In this document: one piece after another, positions 48,514 through 58,090 of the stretch
How the letters are laid out: every line of letters begins with the position of its first letter
How positions within the stretch are numbered: the first letter of the stretch is position 1
Assembly: GCF_001426685.1 (NCBI RefSeq)
Contig: NZ_LMFB01000019.1
Span: forward strand, 103,005-167,004
Direction of reading: 5' to 3'
Source: Rhizobium sp. Root483D2
GTDB lineage: Bacteria > Pseudomonadota > Alphaproteobacteria > Rhizobiales > Rhizobiaceae
Length of the DNA stretch: 64,000 nt
The notes under the pieces: model-generated
Database searches by the model: none
The model's input: only the letters and a program-made list of their open reading frames with translations
What the model was told of the DNA's origin: nothing
Made by a program: the position numbers and the translations under genes

Positions 48514-48536
48514 ACTAAGTTTAGTGGACTAAGTCC
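48514..48536. promoter_or_regulatory. Adjacent palindromes before the antitoxin gene
   Basis: ACTAAGTTTAGT (48514-48525) and GGACTAAGTCC (48526-48536) are back-to-back inverted repeats, sharing a GACTAAG direct repeat, just before the antitoxin ribosome-binding site. This is the expected place for antitoxin autoregulation. They may also affect hutD, which is transcribed divergently from the same gap. Confidence 0.6.
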
Positions 48537-48550
48537 GAAGGAGGACGATG

Positions 48551-48814
48551 ATGGAAACTGTCAATATTCACGAAGCAAAGACACATTTGTCGCGCCTGAT
48601 GGAGAAGGTCTCCAAGGGCGAGTCGTTCATTATCGCCAAGGCCGGAAAGCCGATCGGTAAGCTGGTGCCACTGGATGAGGCGGAAATGCCGAAGAAGCGC
48701 CGCATTGGGTTCATGAAGGGTGAAATCGTTGTGCCGCATGATTTTGATAGGATGATGGCAGACGAAATCGAAGAGATGTTCTACGGCAACCCCGATAAAT
48801 TCAAAGATCGATGA
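48551..48814 (+). CDS. Phd/YefM-type antitoxin
   Basis: The 87-residue protein starts METVNIHEAKTHLSRLMEKV and continues with GESFIIAKAGKPIGKLVPL, the Phd/YefM fold that binds DNA and the cognate toxin. GGAGG is six bases before ATG 48551 (an ATG at 48548 is too close). It overlaps the toxin gene by four bases (ATGA). Confidence 0.92.
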   Translation: METVNIHEAKTHLSRLMEKVSKGESFIIAKAGKPIGKLVPLDEAEMPKKRRIGFMKGEIVVPHDFDRMMADEIEEMFYGNPDKFKDR

Positions 48815-49203
48815 GATTTTTGCTCGATACACATATCCTGATCTGGGCGGCGGGCGATATCAACCTGTTGCCGCACGACGTCAGGCTGCTCATCGAAGAC
48901 GGCAGCAACGATCTCCTGTTCAGTCCTGCCAGCATCTGGGAGATAGCCATAAAACACGGTCTCGGGCGGGACGATTTTCGCACCGATCCTTTTGTTCTGC
49001 GTTATCGGCTTCTCGAAAACGGGTATATCGAACTGCCGATCAACAGCGAGCATGCAATCGCGATTGCTGGCCTGCCGCTGCTTCATAAGGACCCCTTCGA
49101 TCGCATCCTGATTGCTCAGGCGATCATCGAAGGGGTCGTTCTCATAACGGTTGACGATATGGTTCTACGATATCCGGGACTTCCGAAATATCCGCTGAAC
49201 TAA
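48811..49203 (+). CDS. vapC: PIN-domain toxin (VapC type)
   Basis: The 130-residue PIN protein has the acidic residues of the RNase fold: LLDTHILIW (Asp6), SIWEIAIK (Glu), and HKDPFDRILIAQA with DDMVL near the end. VapC toxins cut tRNA or rRNA. It is coupled to the Phd-like antitoxin and convergent with hutU, four bases from its stop. The pair lies inside the hut locus and may be an acquired insertion. Confidence 0.92.
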   Translation: MRFLLDTHILIWAAGDINLLPHDVRLLIEDGSNDLLFSPASIWEIAIKHGLGRDDFRTDPFVLRYRLLENGYIELPINSEHAIAIAGLPLLHKDPFDRILIAQAIIEGVVLITVDDMVLRYPGLPKYPLN

Positions 49204-49207
49204 GGTC

Positions 49208-50881
49208 TCAGTTCCCCAGAATCCCCGGCAACCGCAGACCCTTTTCCTTGGCGCAATCGATGGCAATGTCGTAGCCCGCGTCGGCGTGGCGCATGACGCC
49301 GGTGGCCGGGTCGTTCCAGAGCACGCGCTCCAGGCGGCGGGCCGCATCGTCGGTACCATCGGCGCAGATGACAACGCCGGAATGCTGCGAGAAGCCCATG
49401 CCGACGCCGCCGCCATGGTGCAGCGACACCCAGGTGGCGCCCGATGCGGTATTGAGCAGCGCGTTCAGCAGCGGCCAGTCGGACACGGCGTCCGAGCCGT
49501 CCTTCATCGCTTCGGTCTCGCGGTTTGGCGAGGCGACGGAGCCGGAATCGAGATGGTCGCGGCCGATGACGACCGGGGCGGAGAGTTCGCCTGTTCTGAC
49601 CATCTCGTTGAAGGCGAGGCCAAGCCGGTGGCGGTCGCCGAGACCCACCCAGCAAATGCGCGCCGGCAGGCCCTGGAAGGCGATGCGTTCGGCGGCCATG
49701 TCGAGCCAGTTGTGCAGGTGCTTGTTGCCGGGGGTGAGTTCCTTCACCTTGGCATCCGTCTTGCGGATGTCTTCCGGATCACCGGAGAGGGCGGCCCAGC
49801 GGAAGGGGCCGATGCCGCGGCAAAATAGCGGGCGGATATAGGCGGGCACAAAGCCCGGGAAGGCGAAGGCGTTTTCCAGGCCCTCATCCTTGGCGACCTG
49901 GCGGATGTTGTTGCCATAGTCGAAGGTCGGGATGCCCATGTCCTGGAAGGCGATCATCGCCTCGACATGGTCGCGCATGGAGGCGCGGGCCGCCTTTTCG
50001 ACGGCTTTCGGGTCGCTTTCGCGCTTTTCCTTCCACTCTCCCATCGTCCAGCCCTTCGGCAGATAGCCGTTGACCGGGTCATGGGCCGAGGTCTGGTCGG
50101 TGACCATGTCGGGGCGGATGCCGCGGCGGACCATTTCCGGCAGGATTTCGGCGGTATTGCCGAGCAGGCCGACGGATTTTGCCTCACCGGCGGCGGTCCA
50201 GCGCGCGATCATCTCCATCGCCTCGTCCAGCGTTTCCGCCTTCTCATCGACATAGCGGGTGCGCAGGCGGAAATCGATCGAATCGGGATTGCACTCCACG
50301 GCAAGGCAGCAGGCGCCGGCCATGACGGCGGCCAACGGCTGGGCGCCGCCCATACCGCCGAGACCGCCGGTCAGAACCCATTTGCCCTTGAGATTGTCGC
50401 CATAATGCTGGCGTCCGGCCTCGACGAAGGTCTCGTAGGTGCCCTGAACGATACCCTGCGTGCCGATATAGATCCACGAACCGGCCGTCATCTGGCCGTA
50501 CATGGCAAGGCCCTTCTTATCCAGTTCGTTGAAATGATCCCAGGTCGCCCAATGCGGCACGAGGTTGGAATTGGCGATGAGCACGCGCGGCGCATCCTTG
50601 TGGGTGCGGAACACGCCGACCGGCTTGCCCGACTGCACCATCAGCGTCTCGTCTTCATTGAGGTCACGCAGCGTTTCGACGATCTTGTCGAAATCGGCCC
50701 AGGTGCGGGCGGCGCGGCCGATGCCGCCATAGACGACCAGTTCATGGGGGTTCTCGGCCACTTCGGGATCGAGATTGTTCATCAGCATGCGAAGCGGCGC
50801 TTCGGTCATCCAGGATTTTGCGGTCAGCTCGGTGCCACGGGCGGCGCGGACGTCGCGGATATTGTGACGAGGATTGGTCAT
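49208..50881 (-). CDS. hutU: Urocanate hydratase
   Basis: The 557-residue protein is urocanase (EC 4.2.1.49), which adds water to urocanate to form imidazolone propionate using tightly bound NAD+. Visible are the NAD-binding [15 protein letters not shown] near residue 170 and [12 protein letters not shown] with the conserved Cys near residue 410. It is the last gene of the minus-strand hutI-H-G-U operon and overlaps hutG by four bases. Confidence 0.97.
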   Translation of the reverse strand: MTNPRHNIRDVRAARGTELTAKSWMTEAPLRMLMNNLDPEVAENPHELVVYGGIGRAARTWADFDKIVETLRDLNEDETLMVQSGKPVGVFRTHKDAPRVLIANSNLVPHWATWDHFNELDKKGLAMYGQMTAGSWIYIGTQGIVQGTYETFVEAGRQHYGDNLKGKWVLTGGLGGMGGAQPLAAVMAGACCLAVECNPDSIDFRLRTRYVDEKAETLDEAMEMIARWTAAGEAKSVGLLGNTAEILPEMVRRGIRPDMVTDQTSAHDPVNGYLPKGWTMGEWKEKRESDPKAVEKAARASMRDHVEAMIAFQDMGIPTFDYGNNIRQVAKDEGLENAFAFPGFVPAYIRPLFCRGIGPFRWAALSGDPEDIRKTDAKVKELTPGNKHLHNWLDMAAERIAFQGLPARICWVGLGDRHRLGLAFNEMVRTGELSAPVVIGRDHLDSGSVASPNRETEAMKDGSDAVSDWPLLNALLNTASGATWVSLHHGGGVGMGFSQHSGVVICADGTDDAARRLERVLWNDPATGVMRHADAGYDIAIDCAKEKGLRLPGILGN

Positions 50882-51696
50882 TTTGTTCCCCTTTTGGTGT
50901 GTGCCAGTGTCAGCGCTACTGTTTCGATGCGCGTGAGAATGTCTTTTAAGTGGATGCGGAGTTTGGCGGCCTTGACCTCGTCATAGGCGAAGGGCGGCGT
51001 TTCCGTGCTCAGGTGCGTGGCTTGCGCCAGTTCCATCTGTATCGTTTGAACGCCGTTTTCCTGATCGCTGTAATGGCGCGTCGTCCATCCGCCCTTGAAG
51101 CGGCCGTTGAGGATGCTGGTATAGCCCTCGGCATTCAAAACGACATCGACCGTTGCGTCCTGGATGGCTGGATCGCAGGTCTTGCCCATGTCGGTGCCGA
51201 TGTTGAAGTCGGGCAATGTCCCTTCGAACAGGAACGGAATGTCCGAACGGATCGAATGGCAATCGTAAACGACGGCAATGCCGTGGATAGCCTTTACGCG
51301 CTCGATCTCGGCCAGGAGCGCGGCATGATAGGGCGTGTGGAAATCGGCAAGGCGGGCGGCGATATCGGCTTCGGTTGGCTCTTCCCCGTCCTTCCAGATC
51401 GGGACGCCGTCAAAGTCCGTTTCCGGAATGAGGCCGGTGGTGTTCTGGCCGGGATAAAGGCTGACGCCTTCCGGATCGCGGTTTGCGTCAAGGACGTAGC
51501 GATGGAACGTGGCGCGCACCGTGGTCACATCCGGCAGCAGGCCGTCATAAAGGCGATGGATGTGCCAGTCGGTGTCGGTCAGCAGCCGGCCTGTCTCGTT
51601 GAGCCGTTCCCAGATATCCGGTGGAACATCGGTTCCGGTATGGGGGAAGCCGAGGATGACCGGCGATGTGCCCTGTTTGATTTCGAAAACGCTCAT
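50878..51696 (-). CDS. hutG: N-formylglutamate deformylase
   Basis: The 272-residue protein matches HutG of the formylglutamate route (EC 3.5.1.68): [10 protein letters not shown] near residue 17, [14 protein letters not shown] near residue 145 and [11 protein letters not shown] near residue 225. It releases glutamate and formate. It overlaps hutU by four bases and follows hutH by one. Together with hutF it shows that the five-step pathway is used rather than direct formiminoglutamate hydrolysis. Confidence 0.95.
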   Translation of the reverse strand: MSVFEIKQGTSPVILGFPHTGTDVPPDIWERLNETGRLLTDTDWHIHRLYDGLLPDVTTVRATFHRYVLDANRDPEGVSLYPGQNTTGLIPETDFDGVPIWKDGEEPTEADIAARLADFHTPYHAALLAEIERVKAIHGIAVVYDCHSIRSDIPFLFEGTLPDFNIGTDMGKTCDPAIQDATVDVVLNAEGYTSILNGRFKGGWTTRHYSDQENGVQTIQMELAQATHLSTETPPFAYDEVKAAKLRIHLKDILTRIETVALTLAHTKRGTK

Positions 51697-51697
51697 A

Positions 51698-53233
51698 TCA
51701 AGCCTCCAGAACCGGCAGGATGCCGCTTGAAATCGCAGCGTTCAGCGCGCCGGTGGCAATAAGATCGCTTGCCGCCTTCAAGTCTGCCGCCATGTAGCGA
51801 TCGACCTCCAGCGTCGCCACGACAGTGCGGATTGCGGCGATGGCGTTGGTCAGTTCCGGGCTGGTTATGAGAGGCGCGCGGAAGTCGATGCCCTGGGCGG
51901 CCGTCAGCGCCTCGATGCCGATAATGGCGAAGAGATTGTCGGTCATCTGCAGCAGGCGGCGGGCGCCGTGGCAGGCCATGGAGACATGGTCCTCCTGGTT
52001 GGCCGAGGTCGGGGTGGAATCGACCGAGGCCGGATGCGACATCTGCTTGTTTTCCGACATCAGCGCTGCCGATGTGACTTCGGCGATCATCAGGCCGGAA
52101 TTGAGGCCGGGCGTCTTGGCAAGAAATGCCGGCAGGCCATAAGAGAGGGCGGGATCGACCAGAAGAGCGATGCGGCGCTGCGAGATCGCGCCGATTTCGC
52201 AGATGGCGAGCGCGATCTGGTCTGCCGCAAACGCCACCGGTTCGGCGTGGAAATTGCCGCCGGAGACGACGGAATTGTCCGACAGAACCAGCGGATTGTC
52301 GGTGACGGCATTGGCTTCGATTTCGAGCGTGCGGGCAACCGAGCGCAGGAGATCGAGGCAGGCACCATCGACCTGGGGCTGGCAGCGGATGCAATAGGGG
52401 TCCTGAACCCGCTCGTCGCCTTCGATATGGCTTTCACGGATGACAGAGCCCTTGAGCAGGCCGCGCAGGGCAGCTGCGGCATCGATCTGGCCCTTATGGC
52501 CACGCAGGGTATGGATGTCTGGATGGAACGGTGCCGAGGAGCCCATGGCGGCATCAGTCGAAAGCGCGCCGGTGATCAGCGCGGATTGCGCGGCACGGTG
52601 GGCACGGAAGAGACCGGCCAGTGCCAGCGCGGTCGAGACCTGCGTGCCGTTGATCAGCGCCAGGCCTTCCTTGGCGGCCAGAACGACCGGGGTCAGGCCG
52701 GCGCGTTCCAGCGCTGTGCGGCCGTCCAGCTGTTCGCCGTTGAAGAAGGCCTCGCCTTCACCCATCATCACGGCTGCCATATGGGCGAGCGGTGCAAGGT
52801 CGCCGGAGGCGCCGACCGAGCCCTTTTCCGGGATGACCGGGATGACGCCTTTTTCGAGCATGCCCTCGATCAGGCGAACGAGTTCGATCCGCGTCCCGGA
52901 GGCGCCACGGCCGAGCGAGACCAGCTTCAACGCCATGATCAGGCGGACGATGTTTTCAGCCAGCGGCTGGCCGACGCCACAGCAATGAGAAAGAATAAGA
53001 TTGCGCTGCAGGGTGGCGACATCCGCAGCATCGATCCTGATGCTCGCCAGTTTGCCGAAGCCGGTATTGATGCCGTAGACCGGCGCATTGCCGGCGGCGA
53101 TTTCGGCGATGCGGGCGGCGGCCTTTTCGATGCCCTTGTCGAAGGCGGGATCGAGCCGGGCGGCTTCCCCGGTCCAGTAGATGGTTTCAAGCGTTAAAAG
53201 CGGGACGGAGCCCGGCTGAAGAATAAGCGTCAT
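51698..53233 (-). CDS. hutH: Histidine ammonia-lyase
   Basis: The 511-residue HutH (EC 4.3.1.3) converts histidine to urocanate. It has the intact MIO sequence [18 protein letters not shown] near residue 135, YGINTGFG, and [11 protein letters not shown]. The start is ATG 53233 ([10 protein letters not shown]) with GAGG seven bases upstream; the frame continues 12 codons further, without support. It is in the hutI-H-G-U operon, one base before hutG, and contrasts with the MIO-less paralogue at 44279. Confidence 0.96.
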   Translation of the reverse strand: MTLILQPGSVPLLTLETIYWTGEAARLDPAFDKGIEKAAARIAEIAAGNAPVYGINTGFGKLASIRIDAADVATLQRNLILSHCCGVGQPLAENIVRLIMALKLVSLGRGASGTRIELVRLIEGMLEKGVIPVIPEKGSVGASGDLAPLAHMAAVMMGEGEAFFNGEQLDGRTALERAGLTPVVLAAKEGLALINGTQVSTALALAGLFRAHRAAQSALITGALSTDAAMGSSAPFHPDIHTLRGHKGQIDAAAALRGLLKGSVIRESHIEGDERVQDPYCIRCQPQVDGACLDLLRSVARTLEIEANAVTDNPLVLSDNSVVSGGNFHAEPVAFAADQIALAICEIGAISQRRIALLVDPALSYGLPAFLAKTPGLNSGLMIAEVTSAALMSENKQMSHPASVDSTPTSANQEDHVSMACHGARRLLQMTDNLFAIIGIEALTAAQGIDFRAPLITSPELTNAIAAIRTVVATLEVDRYMAADLKAASDLIATGALNAAISSGILPVLEA

Positions 53234-53281
53234 GTATCTGTCCTCACCAATGCGCGGAGCCGGGCTCACGCGTCTTTACAT

Positions 53282-54532
53282 TCAGTGCCCGTTGCGCACA
53301 CGCGCATGCAGCGTGTTGAAGCCCATGCGATAGACGAGCTCGGCCGGCCGCTCGATATTCCAGATGGCGAAATCGGCCCATTTTCCAGGTTCCAGCGTCC
53401 CCACCTCATCGACCAGACCCAAGGCGCGGGCAGCCTCCCGCGTCACGCCGGCAATGCATTCGGTGACCGTCATGCCAAACAGGGTGGCGGCCATATTCAT
53501 GGTGAGAAGCAGTGATGTCAGCGGCGAGGTGCCCGGATTGTTGTCGGTGGCGATGGCCATGGCGACGCCCGCCTTGCGAAACAGCTCGACCGGCGGCTTC
53601 TTCGTCTCACGGATGAAATAGAAGGCGCCCGGCAGGATGACGGCAACGGTGCCGCTTTTCGCCATCGCTTCTGCGCCGGCCGCGTCGGTATATTCAAGAT
53701 GATCAGCCGAAAGCGCGCCATATTCGGCGGCAAGCGCTGCGCCATGCAGGTTGGACAGCTGGTCGGCATGCAGCTTGACCGGCAGGCCATGGGCTTTTGC
53801 GGCATTAAAGACCAGCCGCATTTCATCGGTCGAAAAGGCGATGCCTTCGCAAAAACCATCGACCGCATCCGCCAAGCCTTCGGCGGCGATGGCGGGCAGC
53901 ATCTCGTCCACCACCTTGGCGATATAGCCGGCTTTGTCCCCCTTGAATTCCGGCGGCAGCGCGTGGGCGCCGAGGAAGGTCGTTCGGACCGCGACATCGC
54001 GCTCATCGCTCAGGCGGCGTGCGGCGCGCAAGGCCTTGGCCTCGTTTTCGAGGTCGAGGCCATAGCCGGACTTGACTTCGACCGTGGTGACGCCCTCGGC
54101 AATCAGCGCGTCCAGACGGGGAAGCGTCTGCTCGACAAGCTCATCTTCGCTGGCTTCCCGGAGCGCGCGGACGGAGGAAACGATGCCACCGCCGGCACGC
54201 GCGACCTCTTCGTAGGTTGCGCCCGCGAGCCGCATTTCGAATTCGTTGGCGCGGTCACCGGCGTGGACGAGATGGGTGTGGCAGTCGATCAGGCCGGGGG
54301 TGATCCAGCGGCCGCCGCAATCGATGATTTCGGCGGCATGTTCGATCGGGAAGGGCACGCTGGCTTCGGCGCCGGCATAGAGGATGCGCCCGTCCTGAAC
54401 GGCAATGACGCCGTTTTCGATGAGGCCGAGACCAGGCAAAGCGGGGTTCAGCGTCGCCAGCCGGGCGTTTCGCCACAGGCGGTCGCAGGCGGCGGGCTTT
54501 GTGCTGTCTGGTGCCGATTTTATGGAAGACAT
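53282..54532 (-). CDS. hutI: Imidazolonepropionase
   Basis: The 416-residue amidohydrolase (EC 3.5.2.7) opens imidazolone propionate to formiminoglutamate. Metal motifs are present: [18 protein letters not shown] near residue 77 and [10 protein letters not shown] near residue 325. It is the first gene of the minus-strand hut operon, 48 bases before hutH and divergent from hutF with a palindromic site between. Confidence 0.96.
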   Translation of the reverse strand: MSSIKSAPDSTKPAACDRLWRNARLATLNPALPGLGLIENGVIAVQDGRILYAGAEASVPFPIEHAAEIIDCGGRWITPGLIDCHTHLVHAGDRANEFEMRLAGATYEEVARAGGGIVSSVRALREASEDELVEQTLPRLDALIAEGVTTVEVKSGYGLDLENEAKALRAARRLSDERDVAVRTTFLGAHALPPEFKGDKAGYIAKVVDEMLPAIAAEGLADAVDGFCEGIAFSTDEMRLVFNAAKAHGLPVKLHADQLSNLHGAALAAEYGALSADHLEYTDAAGAEAMAKSGTVAVILPGAFYFIRETKKPPVELFRKAGVAMAIATDNNPGTSPLTSLLLTMNMAATLFGMTVTECIAGVTREAARALGLVDEVGTLEPGKWADFAIWNIERPAELVYRMGFNTLHARVRNGH

Positions 54533-54560
54533 CGTTTTCTAGCCTTTCCTTTTCGTGCTA

Positions 54561-54576
54561 TTATGTATAGACATAA
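54561..54576. promoter_or_regulatory. HutC operator-like palindrome, right block
   Basis: TTATGTATAGACATAA has 6-bp arms (TTATGT/ACATAA) around a 4-base centre; its core TGTATAGACA resembles HutC sites described in other proteobacteria (recollection). It lies between the divergent hutI and hutF genes and is the natural target of the HutC-type regulator encoded at 56061. Confidence 0.65.
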
Positions 54577-54631
54577 AGAAAATCAGCGCAAGTGGTTTTT
54601 TTGATCGGCGCAGTCAGGAAGGGATGAGGCC

Positions 54632-55972
54632 TTGACCAGCATTCATGTGAAATCGGCTCTGACGCCGGCGGGATGGCAGGCGGATGTGCGGCTGACGATC
54701 GAGGGCGGCAGGATCGCTACCGTCGCAGCGGGGGTGGCTGCAGCGGCGGGCGACGAGCGCCACGATATCCTGGTGCCCGGCATGCCGAACCTGCACAGCC
54801 ACGCCTTCCAGCGCGGCATGGCGGGCCTTGCCGAAACCCGCGGTCCCGGCGCTGACAGCTTCTGGAGCTGGCGCACGATGATGTACCGTTTTGCGCTGAC
54901 AATGACGCCGGATCATGCCGAAGCGGTCGCCAGCCAGCTCTATATGGAAATGCTGGAAGCCGGGTTTTCGCGCGTCGGCGAGTTCCACTATCTGCACCAT
55001 GACATCGATGGCCGCGCTTATGCCGATATTTCCGAAATGGCGCAGCGTATCGCATCTGCTGCTTCACAGACGGGGATCGGCCTGACGCTGCTTCCGGTTT
55101 TCTACGCGCATTCCACATTCGGCGGTGTTGCGCCGAACGAGGGGCAGCGCCGTTTTATCAACACGGCCGAGAGCTTCGAGCGGCTGCTCGATGGCTGCCG
55201 TTTAGCCGTCAAGGATCTGCCTGGGGGCCGTGCCGGCGTGGCGCCGCACAGCTTGCGGGCAGTCACGCCGGATGAGCTTGCCGCAGTGGTCGCGATGGTG
55301 AAGGAGGGACCGATCCATATCCACGTGGCCGAACAGGTCAAGGAAGTGGAGGATTGCGTTGCCTGGTCCGGCGCGCGTCCGGTCGAATGGCTGCTCGACA
55401 ATGCCGGGCTCGATCACCGCTGGTGCCTGATCCACGCAACTCACATGACCGATGACGAAACCCGGCGGATGGCTGGGAGCAAGGCGATTGCCGGCCTTTG
55501 CCCGATCACCGAAGCCAATCTCGGCGATGGCACGTTCAACGCGGTCGTCTTTGCAGAAGCGGGCGGCAAGTTTGGCATCGGTTCGGATTCCAACGTGCTG
55601 ATCGGCCTGCCGGATGAACTGCGCCAGCTTGAATATTCGCAGCGCCTGGCGCATCGCTCCCGCAACGTTCTGGCGGCACCCGGCCAATCGACCGGACGCG
55701 CTTTGTTTGACGGCGCCATCGACGGTGGTGGTATCGCCATGGCAATCAAGACCGGAATAGCGGCCGGCAATCCCGCCGATTTTGTCAGCCTGCGGGCGCC
55801 GGATGGCGATCTTGCCGGTGATGCGGTTCTGGATTCCTGGCTGTTTGCCAATGGCACGAAGCCGGACAGCGTCTGGGTTGCGGGCCGCAAGCAGGTGGAC
55901 GGCGGCCGCCATCGCAGGCGGGACGAGATATCGGCCAAATTCCGTAGCGTGATGCGCGAGCTTCTGGTCTGA
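54632..55972 (+). CDS. hutF: Formimidoylglutamate deiminase
   Basis: The 446-residue amidohydrolase HutF (EC 3.5.3.13) converts formiminoglutamate to formylglutamate and ammonia. The HxH metal motif (PNLHSHAFQRGMAGLAETR) is near residue 53, and GIGSDSNVLIGLPDELR near residue 315. The start is a TTG at 54632 in the track frame; an in-frame GTG at 54647 is an alternative. It is divergent from hutI and followed by hutC on the same strand. Confidence 0.94.
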   Translation: MTSIHVKSALTPAGWQADVRLTIEGGRIATVAAGVAAAAGDERHDILVPGMPNLHSHAFQRGMAGLAETRGPGADSFWSWRTMMYRFALTMTPDHAEAVASQLYMEMLEAGFSRVGEFHYLHHDIDGRAYADISEMAQRIASAASQTGIGLTLLPVFYAHSTFGGVAPNEGQRRFINTAESFERLLDGCRLAVKDLPGGRAGVAPHSLRAVTPDELAAVVAMVKEGPIHIHVAEQVKEVEDCVAWSGARPVEWLLDNAGLDHRWCLIHATHMTDDETRRMAGSKAIAGLCPITEANLGDGTFNAVVFAEAGGKFGIGSDSNVLIGLPDELRQLEYSQRLAHRSRNVLAAPGQSTGRALFDGAIDGGGIAMAIKTGIAAGNPADFVSLRAPDGDLAGDAVLDSWLFANGTKPDSVWVAGRKQVDGGRHRRRDEISAKFRSVMRELLV

Positions 55973-56060
55973 GCGCCTCTGTTTGCCATCCCGTCTTTTC
56001 CGGCAGGCGGCGCGGAAGAGTTTCTGCTAGGACCGAGCGGGATACATTGAAAGTGAGACC

Positions 56061-56831
56061 GTGGTAAAATCGCAGGATACGGACCGGGCCGTGGATGTGC
56101 CGCTTGCCGAAAGTGCAGGCGAGCTATCGCTGCATCAGCGTATCCTCGGCGATATCGAGGATCGTATTCTATCCGGCGAATGGCAGCCGGGCTTTCGCAT
56201 TCCGTTCGAAGTCGATCTGGCCGAACAGTATAAATGTTCGCGCATGACCGTGAACAAGGCGCTGACGCAGCTGGCAAAGACCGGGCTTATCGAGCGGCGC
56301 CGGAAATCAGGCAGCTATGTCACGCAGCCACGGGCGCAATCGGCAGTTCTGGAAATCCGCGACATCAAGCTGGAGGTCCAGTCGCTGGGCCTCGCCTATG
56401 ATTACCGGCTGTTGAACAAAACCCGCCGCCGCAGCACCGGCGACGACAAGCTCAGGCTCGGTCTGCCTGCGGCCGCTTCCATTCTGGAGGTGAATTGCAC
56501 GCATTTCGGGGGCGTACGGCCATTTTGCTTCGAGCAGCGGCTGATCAACCTGACGGCGGTGCCGGATGCCGCAGAAGAAACATTCGAGGTCGAGGCGCCC
56601 GGTCCCTGGCTTTTGAACCGCGTGCCCTGGAGTGCGGCAGAGCATACGATCCGCGCGATTGCTGCCGATGAGATGATTGCCACGGCTCTGGCCATTCCGG
56701 GTGGAACGCCGTGCCTGACGGTTGAGCGGCGGACATGGAGCAACGGCTCCTATGTCACCCATGTTCGCCTGATCTATCCGGGCGAACGGCATGCGCTGAT
56801 TGCCAATTTTACCCCGGCGCAGCCGAAATAG
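56061..56831 (+). CDS. hutC: HutC family histidine-utilisation repressor
   Basis: The 256-residue protein has a GntR winged helix (residues ~22-95, including VDLAEQYKCSRMTVNKALTQL) and a UTRA domain (~105-250). It starts at a GTG (56061) after GAAAGTGAGACC, 88 bases after hutF. As the only regulator beside the complete hut set, it is the likely urocanate-responsive repressor of hutIHGU and hutF. It differs clearly from the left-block regulator at 40076. Confidence 0.9.
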   Translation: MVKSQDTDRAVDVPLAESAGELSLHQRILGDIEDRILSGEWQPGFRIPFEVDLAEQYKCSRMTVNKALTQLAKTGLIERRRKSGSYVTQPRAQSAVLEIRDIKLEVQSLGLAYDYRLLNKTRRRSTGDDKLRLGLPAAASILEVNCTHFGGVRPFCFEQRLINLTAVPDAAEETFEVEAPGPWLLNRVPWSAAEHTIRAIAADEMIATALAIPGGTPCLTVERRTWSNGSYVTHVRLIYPGERHALIANFTPAQPK

Positions 56832-56850
56832 GGAAAAACGCGAAGAGGCC

Positions 56851-56867
56851 GCGCCGGATGCCGGCGC
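56851..56867. terminator. Hairpin between convergent hutC and small gene
   Basis: GCGCCGG-ATG-CCGGCGC is a perfect 7-bp stem with a 3-base loop, 19 bases after the hutC stop and before the convergent 46-residue gene. There is no T run, so it is only a moderate terminator candidate. Confidence 0.45.
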
Positions 56868-56885
56868 CGCCCCGTTGCTGGTGTC

Positions 56886-57026
56886 CTACTTCTTCGGCTT
56901 TGCGCCGGAGAGCTTGGGCACTTCCTTTTGGGTCGTCGCAGCGAAAGGCGTCGCCGTCTTGACGGCTTCCTTGTCCTTCTTCGGCTTCCTGACTTCCTTG
57001 TTGCTCTTTGCCTGTCCCTTGGCCAT
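56886..57026 (-). CDS. Lysine-rich small protein (46 aa)
   Basis: An ATG at 57026 with GGAAGGAC upstream opens a 46-codon frame beginning MAKGQAKSNKEVRKPKKDKE. It is very rich in Lys and Ala, with a threonine-rich middle and the ending GAKPKK. It looks like the small basic hypothetical proteins common in rhizobia. It is 44 bases after the 79-residue gene on the same strand and may be co-transcribed with it. No function is known. Confidence 0.65.
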   Translation of the reverse strand: MAKGQAKSNKEVRKPKKDKEAVKTATPFAATTQKEVPKLSGAKPKK

Positions 57027-57070
57027 GTGCTGTCCTTCCTCGTTCAAATTATGGAGGGTGAGCACGGGCT

Positions 57071-57310
57071 CTACCCCTTGGCATCTTCCAGATTGTCTTC
57101 CGTCGCTACCCGTTCGTAGGTCTCGCCTTCGGTGCGAATCCGATATTGCGGCGAACCATCGCGAATGGGCAATGTTGCGAGAATGCGAAAAATCGTTTCG
57201 TCGCGCAATGACAAACCGACGGTACTTTTCATGCGGACCTTTTGCCCGACGGAAAAGCGGTGGAGCCGGGACTGTGACTGTCCTTTAGGCGGGGCGGAGT
57301 TGGTAGGCAT
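57071..57310 (-). CDS. Small protein of unknown function (79 aa)
   Basis: ATG 57310 has AAGGAG seven bases upstream and encodes 79 residues (MPTNSAPPKGQSQSRLHRF...). The middle part VGQKVRMKSTVGLSLRDETI and a later TLPIRDGSPQYRIRTEGETYERV look like a small beta-rich fold. I do not recognise a named family. It is followed by the lysine-rich gene on the same strand. Confidence 0.7.
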   Translation of the reverse strand: MPTNSAPPKGQSQSRLHRFSVGQKVRMKSTVGLSLRDETIFRILATLPIRDGSPQYRIRTEGETYERVATEDNLEDAKG

Positions 57311-57341
57311 GGCCGTTCTCCTTGACGTCAAAAATGGAAAT

Positions 57342-57387
57342 GAAAAAAGCGGAGCCTGGCCCCGTTTTGGTCATATCCGCTTTTTTC
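57342..57387 (-). terminator. Terminator downstream of the sarcosine oxidase operon
   Basis: A perfect 12-bp stem (GAAAAAAGCGGA with TCCGCTTTTTTC) surrounds a 22-base loop, 130 bases after the soxG stop. On the minus strand it ends in a T run, as expected for an intrinsic terminator of the sox operon. It lies upstream of the 79-residue gene, separating the two units. Confidence 0.8.
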
Positions 57388-57517
57388 AAGGAGCGTCTGC
57401 CGGGTCGGGAGCTGCCAGTCCATCCATGGTCAATCCCTGCCGAGTGCCGGCCGGAAGTGTTCATCCCGAATATAATAGACTTTCCTAATCTCCATGGCGA
57501 TACCAGGAGCGTTACTA

Positions 57518-58090
57518 TCAGCTGCCAAAGTTGGCATCGACGCCGAATTCGAGGCTCATCTCGATCAGTTCATCCCAAAGGCTTGCCGCAAAACCGCGCA
57601 GCACCAGAAGCTCGAAGCTGTGTTCGCCCGTGCGCGAAATCAGCGCCGAAATATGGCCGATCAGGGTCATGGCGGAATGTCCAACCGGAAAATTCGAAAC
57701 TACGAGGTCAACTGCCGTACCCTTGGCAAGCACCGCCTCGACAGACGCGCCGCTGATGCCGATCCGGACGCGGCCATGGCTCTGGTCGGCAATGGATGCC
57801 TTACCATCCAGAAGCGGCGTCCTGCCGAAAATCTCCGCAGCCGAGAGCGGGGCATCACCGATGACGAACCATTGTCCGGGACCATAGGGCCGCACCGCAT
57901 GCGGCGTGCCATCGCCGATCCGCGGGATCAGGTCTTGCAGGTCGCCGCTGCCACGGGCGCTGAGAACGTGCAGCACATGGCCTTCCGGCAGCGCCGTCAG
58001 CGTGATCCGCTGCGCGTTTGAAGGCGCGCCGAACGGACCGGACTTGGCATCGGCAAGGGCAGGGCGGTGAAGGAGCGCAAAATCAGCCAT
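57518..58090 (-). CDS. soxG: Sarcosine oxidase gamma subunit
   Basis: The 190-residue protein is the gamma subunit of heterotetrameric sarcosine oxidase: it begins MADFALLHRPALADAKSGPF and contains the GPGQWFVIGDAPLSA segment typical of the family, which resembles the C-terminal folate-binding fold of the alpha subunit. The start ATG 58090 overlaps soxA by eight bases; an upstream start at 58153 would overlap much more. It is the last gene of soxB-D-A-G. Confidence 0.93.
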   Translation of the reverse strand: MADFALLHRPALADAKSGPFGAPSNAQRITLTALPEGHVLHVLSARGSGDLQDLIPRIGDGTPHAVRPYGPGQWFVIGDAPLSAAEIFGRTPLLDGKASIADQSHGRVRIGISGASVEAVLAKGTAVDLVVSNFPVGHSAMTLIGHISALISRTGEHSFELLVLRGFAASLWDELIEMSLEFGVDANFGS

